Source of the DNA: Motacilla alba alba
Lineage: Eukaryota; Chordata; Aves; Passeriformes; Motacillidae
Direction: 5' to 3'
Assembly (NCBI RefSeq): GCF_015832195.1
Contig: NC_052021.1
Span: 3,596,001 to 3,660,000 of the forward strand
DNA length: 64,000 nucleotides
Shown: in pieces, positions 60,014 through 64,000 of the stretch
Layout: each line of letters starts with the position of its first letter
Numbering within the stretch: position 1 is the first letter of the stretch
The notes under the pieces: model-generated
The model's input: only the letters and a program-made list of their open reading frames with translations
What the model was told of the DNA's origin: nothing
The model's database searches: none
Made by a program: the position numbers and the translations under genes

Positions 60014-62639
60014 CGGGGGCTGCAGAAAGGAGCTTCTCCACGCTGGGCAGTGCCAGCTTCCCCTCTCAGCGCAGCCCAGGGCTGTCCTTCCTCAGCTGCA
60101 CCCTGTGCCTTGCACTGCCTCTCAGGGTCACCTCAGTGCCTGTCCATGCCCAGAGCCAGCGCTGGGCTGGGGCTGCAAAGGAAACGTCTCTGCAATCCAT
60201 CCTGCCACCCATGCTGCCTGCAGGGAGTGCAGTGCCCTCATGGCGCAACAAGCTCAAATGTGTCCATGCTTACCTTAAAAACAGATCCAGCTGTCCTATT
60301 GTCAGAGGGTCAAATTGCCAAGCCTAAGAGACTTGAAGAGAGCTTTGAGGCAGAAAACATCTGGGTTTGTTGGCCATTTTCCAACCAGGTCCAGCCAGGG
60401 CCCGGCCAGAGCCCAGACCCTCACTGGGAGGGTCTCCCTCACACACCCTAAAAGCAAGTCTGTCAGTAACAGCAGCTGTGAGATGCCCCAAGCACAGCAA
60501 ACTGCTGGAGTGCTCCTGTGGGAATTCCTGGGCTGTGTCTGATTGCCACGGAGCAGAAGCAGCCTTGCCCTCAGCAGCTCACAGCCCTGTCCCACAAGGA
60601 TGTGCCACAAAAGGGGCGGCAAAGAGCACAGGAGCCTCAGCTCAGGTGAGGCTTTGGACAGAGCCCAGGGATCTCATCCTGGAGCTCTGAAACCACAGGA
60701 AACCATGAGCCAGCCCTGGGCCGAGGCCCAGCAGCCCTGCTGGAACAAGAGAAGGGACTCCAGGCTGAGCAGGCAGTGCAGGGAAGGGCTGCAGACAGCC
60801 TGTTCAAAGAGATGCACCTGCAGCTGGAGAGCAAACCAGACAGAGCCCACAGGGACACGTGTCTTGTAGACAGTCACACAAAGACATGCCAAAGATTGTG
60901 AAAAGCCAGTTATAAACAAGGCAATGACACCTTATGAACAATGCCTGTTATAAAAATCAGTGAATCCCCGTGATGGGAGCAATGGATCAGCAGGAACCGC
61001 CTCAGGAATTTGGGACAATATTCTTGCAGCATTCATGTGTCCACAGCAGTGAAACTCTGAACAGCTCCAGTGGGTAACAGCATCCTGCAGAACAAGCAGC
61101 CACTGTCCTGTGTTAGCTGTGGGAGAGAAAACAGAAGAGATCCCAGTGACTGATCCTGTTGGGCAGTGCAGCTCTGACACCTGTGGGAGCTGGGAGAGGA
61201 TCGAGGGCTCAGCAAACTGTGTCTGCTTCTGTCCAACAGCAGGTGTTTATCAGTGCTTCATCGCTGCTGCTTCAGTTGGACCTGTCTTATCTCTAGAAGA
61301 AAACAACTACATCTTGCAATGTAGACAAACATATCTAAACAAAATTAACTCAGGACTTCAAATTAATTGCATTGTAATTCACTGTTACATCAGTAGTATT
61401 AGAGGTACACTTAAAAGAACCTAAAGCTGACCTCTCCAATGCTGAATAAAAATAGATCTTATAAAACTGGAACAGAACATGAAATGGCTTAAAGTGAAGA
61501 AGACTGAAACTTGACCTCGTCCAAGCTCAGCAACGCTCAAACCTGACAGAAATCGACCTTGACATAAATGACTCTTAACAAAAATGACTCCACAGGGCAA
61601 TAAAACATAGCATTACTCAGATCTAACTTTGCTTAATCTTACCTGTAGCGTTTTGCCCGGGGGGTTTTGAGCTGATCTGATGAACTCTCAACCCCTCAAC
61701 ACTACACCCCAGAATAGCTCAGCTTTCATCGGGAGGCATAAAAGGAGCAGGAGGCTGATGTGACAGCGTCAGGAACAAAATAGGTTTAATAAAGGCAAAA
61801 CAACAAACTCAAAGCGATCCAGGTGCCACAAGCTTGTGCTCCTGGTAAAGACACCTCACAAAAGCGATTTGGCTTCTTTGTTCTGTGCTTTTCTACTCAA
61901 TGGCCCAGGCGGGACCTTTTGGCTTATGGCCAATTAGCTGTCCCCAAACTTGAGGTGAAGTCCCAAGGTCCTATCGGTGACTTTTCTACCGGATCACTGG
62001 GAGAAACTTCTGGGCTCTTTCCTTTTGGGGGACAGAGGAAGGTTCTGTCTCTCTGTCCATAGGGGGCACATTCCTACACCAACATTAAATCGTATTCAAA
62101 TAAAACAGAACCCAACTAACAATCTATATCCTTAAAAGCTCTGGGTACTACAAAATGTAACTTATTCTGCTGTTGATTAATACCAAAAGGCACTGAGAAT
62201 ATTAATAAGGCAGGGTTGAAATAATGGCATGATGGATTTACTGGAGGGATTAAAGAAGTGTGACAAATACGTTGACCCTATGCAATATAACACTGAGAAA
62301 AACTCATGGTTGTTGCAAATTTTATGGAACCATAAATTTACTAAGACCTTTCAAAGAGCAATTTTACCAAGAGAAACAACAACGCAGAATTTGGAAACCT
62401 GTCCAACAAACCGGGAGCTTCTCAAGATTGTATTTAGTGTAATGGCATATGGGAAATGTTATCAGCATTTCTATTCAAGAAGTTAGATCGGGTTGTGCTG
62501 CACATAAAGATAATGACAATAATAATAATAATGAGGCACTGCATTTACCGCTTTGAATCTCTCCAGTAACAATTCTCAGAGGAATCAGAGTTCACGAAAA
62601 GCAGAAGATGAACGTTAGAAAAGAATTTCAGCACATTTT
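60014..62639 (+). repeat. 3' UTR and 3'-flank module after lectin copy 5
   Basis: Near-identical to 53378-56003. The few differences include GTTATAAAA against GTTCTAAAA near 60949 and the segment near 61345, where it matches the 47.9 kb module rather than copy 4, a sign of conversion among modules. Confidence 0.75.
61644..62078 (-). mobile_element. Solo LTR in lectin 3' flank, third copy
   Basis: Same insertion as 55008-55442, offset 6636. Confidence 0.65.
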
Positions 62640-63321
62640 TACGGCATTCTAACACAGGGAGCGTGCGGTTTCAGTAAGCAGGGGCAGGCAGAGCCCTTCG
62701 GGCAGATGCCCCGGGGGGCAGGGAGGTGGCCCGGGGGCAGCCGGAGCCGCCGCGCCGGGCACAGCCGAGCCCCGGGAGCGGGGAGAGCGCCGGCGGCAGC
62801 GAGGGGCGGCTGCGAGCGGGGAAAGCCGAGCTGCGAGCGGCCCGGGGCTCGGGATGGGCCGGGGCAGCCCCGCGCGGGCCGTTCCGACACCCACAGCGGG
62901 TTTGCGTCGCGCTCAGCCCAGCCACAGGGACTCGGATTCCGATCCCCTGATCGGATGCCCGGGGGCAGTGACGCCCCGTGCGAGGCGCCCGAGCGGTGAC
63001 ACCACCGATCCCGGGACAGGCAGCGGGGAGCGCCGGGAGACGGGCACGACGGCCGCGCCTCAAAACAGCGCTCCCGGTCCGCCGTCGGACCGCGCGTGGG
63101 TGCTTGTCCGCCCGCTGGTTGCGCAACACAGCCAAAATCCCTCCCACTCTGACTTCCCTATATAAACTGCCGCTTCCCGGGCCGTGCTCACAGTTCGGTC
63201 GGCGCCGGAGCGGTGGTGGAAGCGGCAGCAGCACCAGCACCAGCACCAGCAGCACCAGCACCAGCACCAGCAGCAGCACCCGGCGAGGCGGCGGCGGAGC
63301 TCGGAGGCGGCTCCAGCCCAG
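62640..63321 (+). promoter_or_regulatory. 5' module, TATA promoter and first exon of lectin copy 6
   Basis: C/EBP-type TTGCGCAA at 63119-63126, TATATAAA at 63159-63166, AGC/ACC repeat at 63224-63281 (shortest of the three), candidate donor after 63321. The first-exon end (GGCGAGGCGGCGGCGGAGCT) is closer to the copy 2/3 modules than to copies 4 and 5. Confidence 0.6.
63224..63281. repeat. AGC/ACC trinucleotide microsatellite, copy 6
   Basis: About 57 bp of AGC and ACC triplets, roughly half the length in copies 4 and 5. Confidence 0.95.
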
Positions 63322-63433
63322 GTGCGACCCGTGATCGGTTGTGCCCCAGCTCGGGGCTCGCTGCGGGCGGAGGGGATCGCAGTGAGGGGGGGGAGGGGTT
63401 GTGGCGAGTTCCTTGTGCCGGGTGCCCCCGTTC

Positions 63434-63985
63434 GCAGGCAGGGAGCCCCAGCAGCCGTGCCGGCGCCCGGGGTGGCCGCGCTGCAAGGCGGCGGGGCAGG
63501 GAATGTGGGGCACGATGGTCAGCAGCCCGGGGCTGCTGCTTCTCGGCCCTGGGCAGGCGGACTCCGAGCCGCAGCTGCCCTGGGCCAGCAGCAGGCGGCA
63601 GCTCCCGGTGCAGGGGCGCGGCCGCCGCGAGCTGAGCCGTGCCAGCCGTAGAGCCTGGCCGAGCGCGGCCGGCGGCGGGAACGGCGGGGCCCGCACTTTC
63701 GGACAGGGCGGGGTCCGGTCCGCGCGGCGGGAGCGATGTCCGATGAGGACGGCGGGGTACGGTCGGACCGCGCCGGTGGCGGGTTCGGGTGAGCGGGGCC
63801 GCGGGGCGGCGGGCAGGGAGGCGCGCCCAGGCGCAGTTGGAGAGGCACAGAGCGCTTCTGCTGGCCCCGGGCACCTGGCCCGGCCCAGCCCAAGAATCCC
63901 TGCCATCATTCCCTGCACCATTACCCGGCCCCACGGCGGCTCCGGCTCCGCGGGCAGGCGGCTCCAGGAGCTCCGATTGCGCAAA
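63434..63985 (+). repeat. D module and GC-rich 5' segment of lectin copy 6
   Basis: Equivalent to 56854-57405. Confidence 0.65.
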
Positions 63986-64000
63986 ATGGGAGCGAGGGAG
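63986..64000 (+). CDS. Start of candidate first coding exon of lectin copy 6, cut by window end
   Basis: ATG GGA GCG AGG GAG, the start of the same exon as 37307-37343. The sixth lectin gene should continue beyond the window. Confidence 0.5.

Overview
The window is vertebrate nuclear DNA, most likely from a bird and probably a songbird. The reasons are multi-exon genes with GT-AG introns, CR1 LINE fragments with the avian 3' end, short solo LTRs, very GC-rich gene 5' ends, and an ecdysoneless (ECD) orthologue. The first 747 bases are an assembly gap. Apart from ECD, the window is a locally amplified cluster of type II C-type lectin-like receptor genes of the CLEC2D/CD69 (LLT1-like) group, all on the + strand.

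There are five lectin copies plus the 5' end of a sixth. Copy 1 is at 4380-6035 and has a frameshift in the lectin domain. Copy 2 is at 21551-23229 and carries a 7-residue internal duplication. Copy 3, at 37307-39921, has complete exons that join in phase to 307 codons. Copies 4 and 5, at about 50.8-53.4 and 57.4-60.0 kb, are near-identical tandem units. Copy 6 starts at 62.6 kb and runs off the end. Each intact copy has a long acidic cytoplasmic exon, a Leu-rich membrane exon written as CTG repeats, and three C-type lectin domain (CTLD) exons. The repeating blocks around the genes are a GC-rich 5' module (TATA box in copies 4-6), a second GC-rich module, the gene, and a 2.2-2.6 kb 3'-flank module.

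Layout: 0.7-7.5 kb, lectin copy 1 and flanks. 7.5-18.3 kb, single-copy island with ECD on the minus strand; its first two and last eight recognisable coding exons are present, but the exons between are missing. 19.0-31.8 kb and 34.8-49.2 kb, two copies of a large segmental duplication. Each holds a doubled 5' module, a CR1 element split by the same solo LTR, a lectin gene, a 4.4 kb strongly A+C-skewed block with an embedded GC-rich open frame, and an exon-less lectin remnant in which 5' module is joined directly to 3' UTR. 31.9-34.5 kb, a diverged piece of the skewed block and two oppositely oriented CR1 pieces. 49.2-64.0 kb, the young 6.6-6.8 kb tandem array, in which each 3' flank carries the same solo LTR.

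The lectins are expected to be cell-surface ligands or receptors for NK-type receptors. The most striking pattern is in the lectin domains: substitutions are concentrated in the outer exons and almost all change the protein, while neighbouring introns and the middle CTLD exon are identical between copies. Exon classes are also shuffled among copies in all four combinations. This fits gene conversion plus diversifying selection in an immune receptor-ligand family. Family names come from motif recognition only; no database search was possible.
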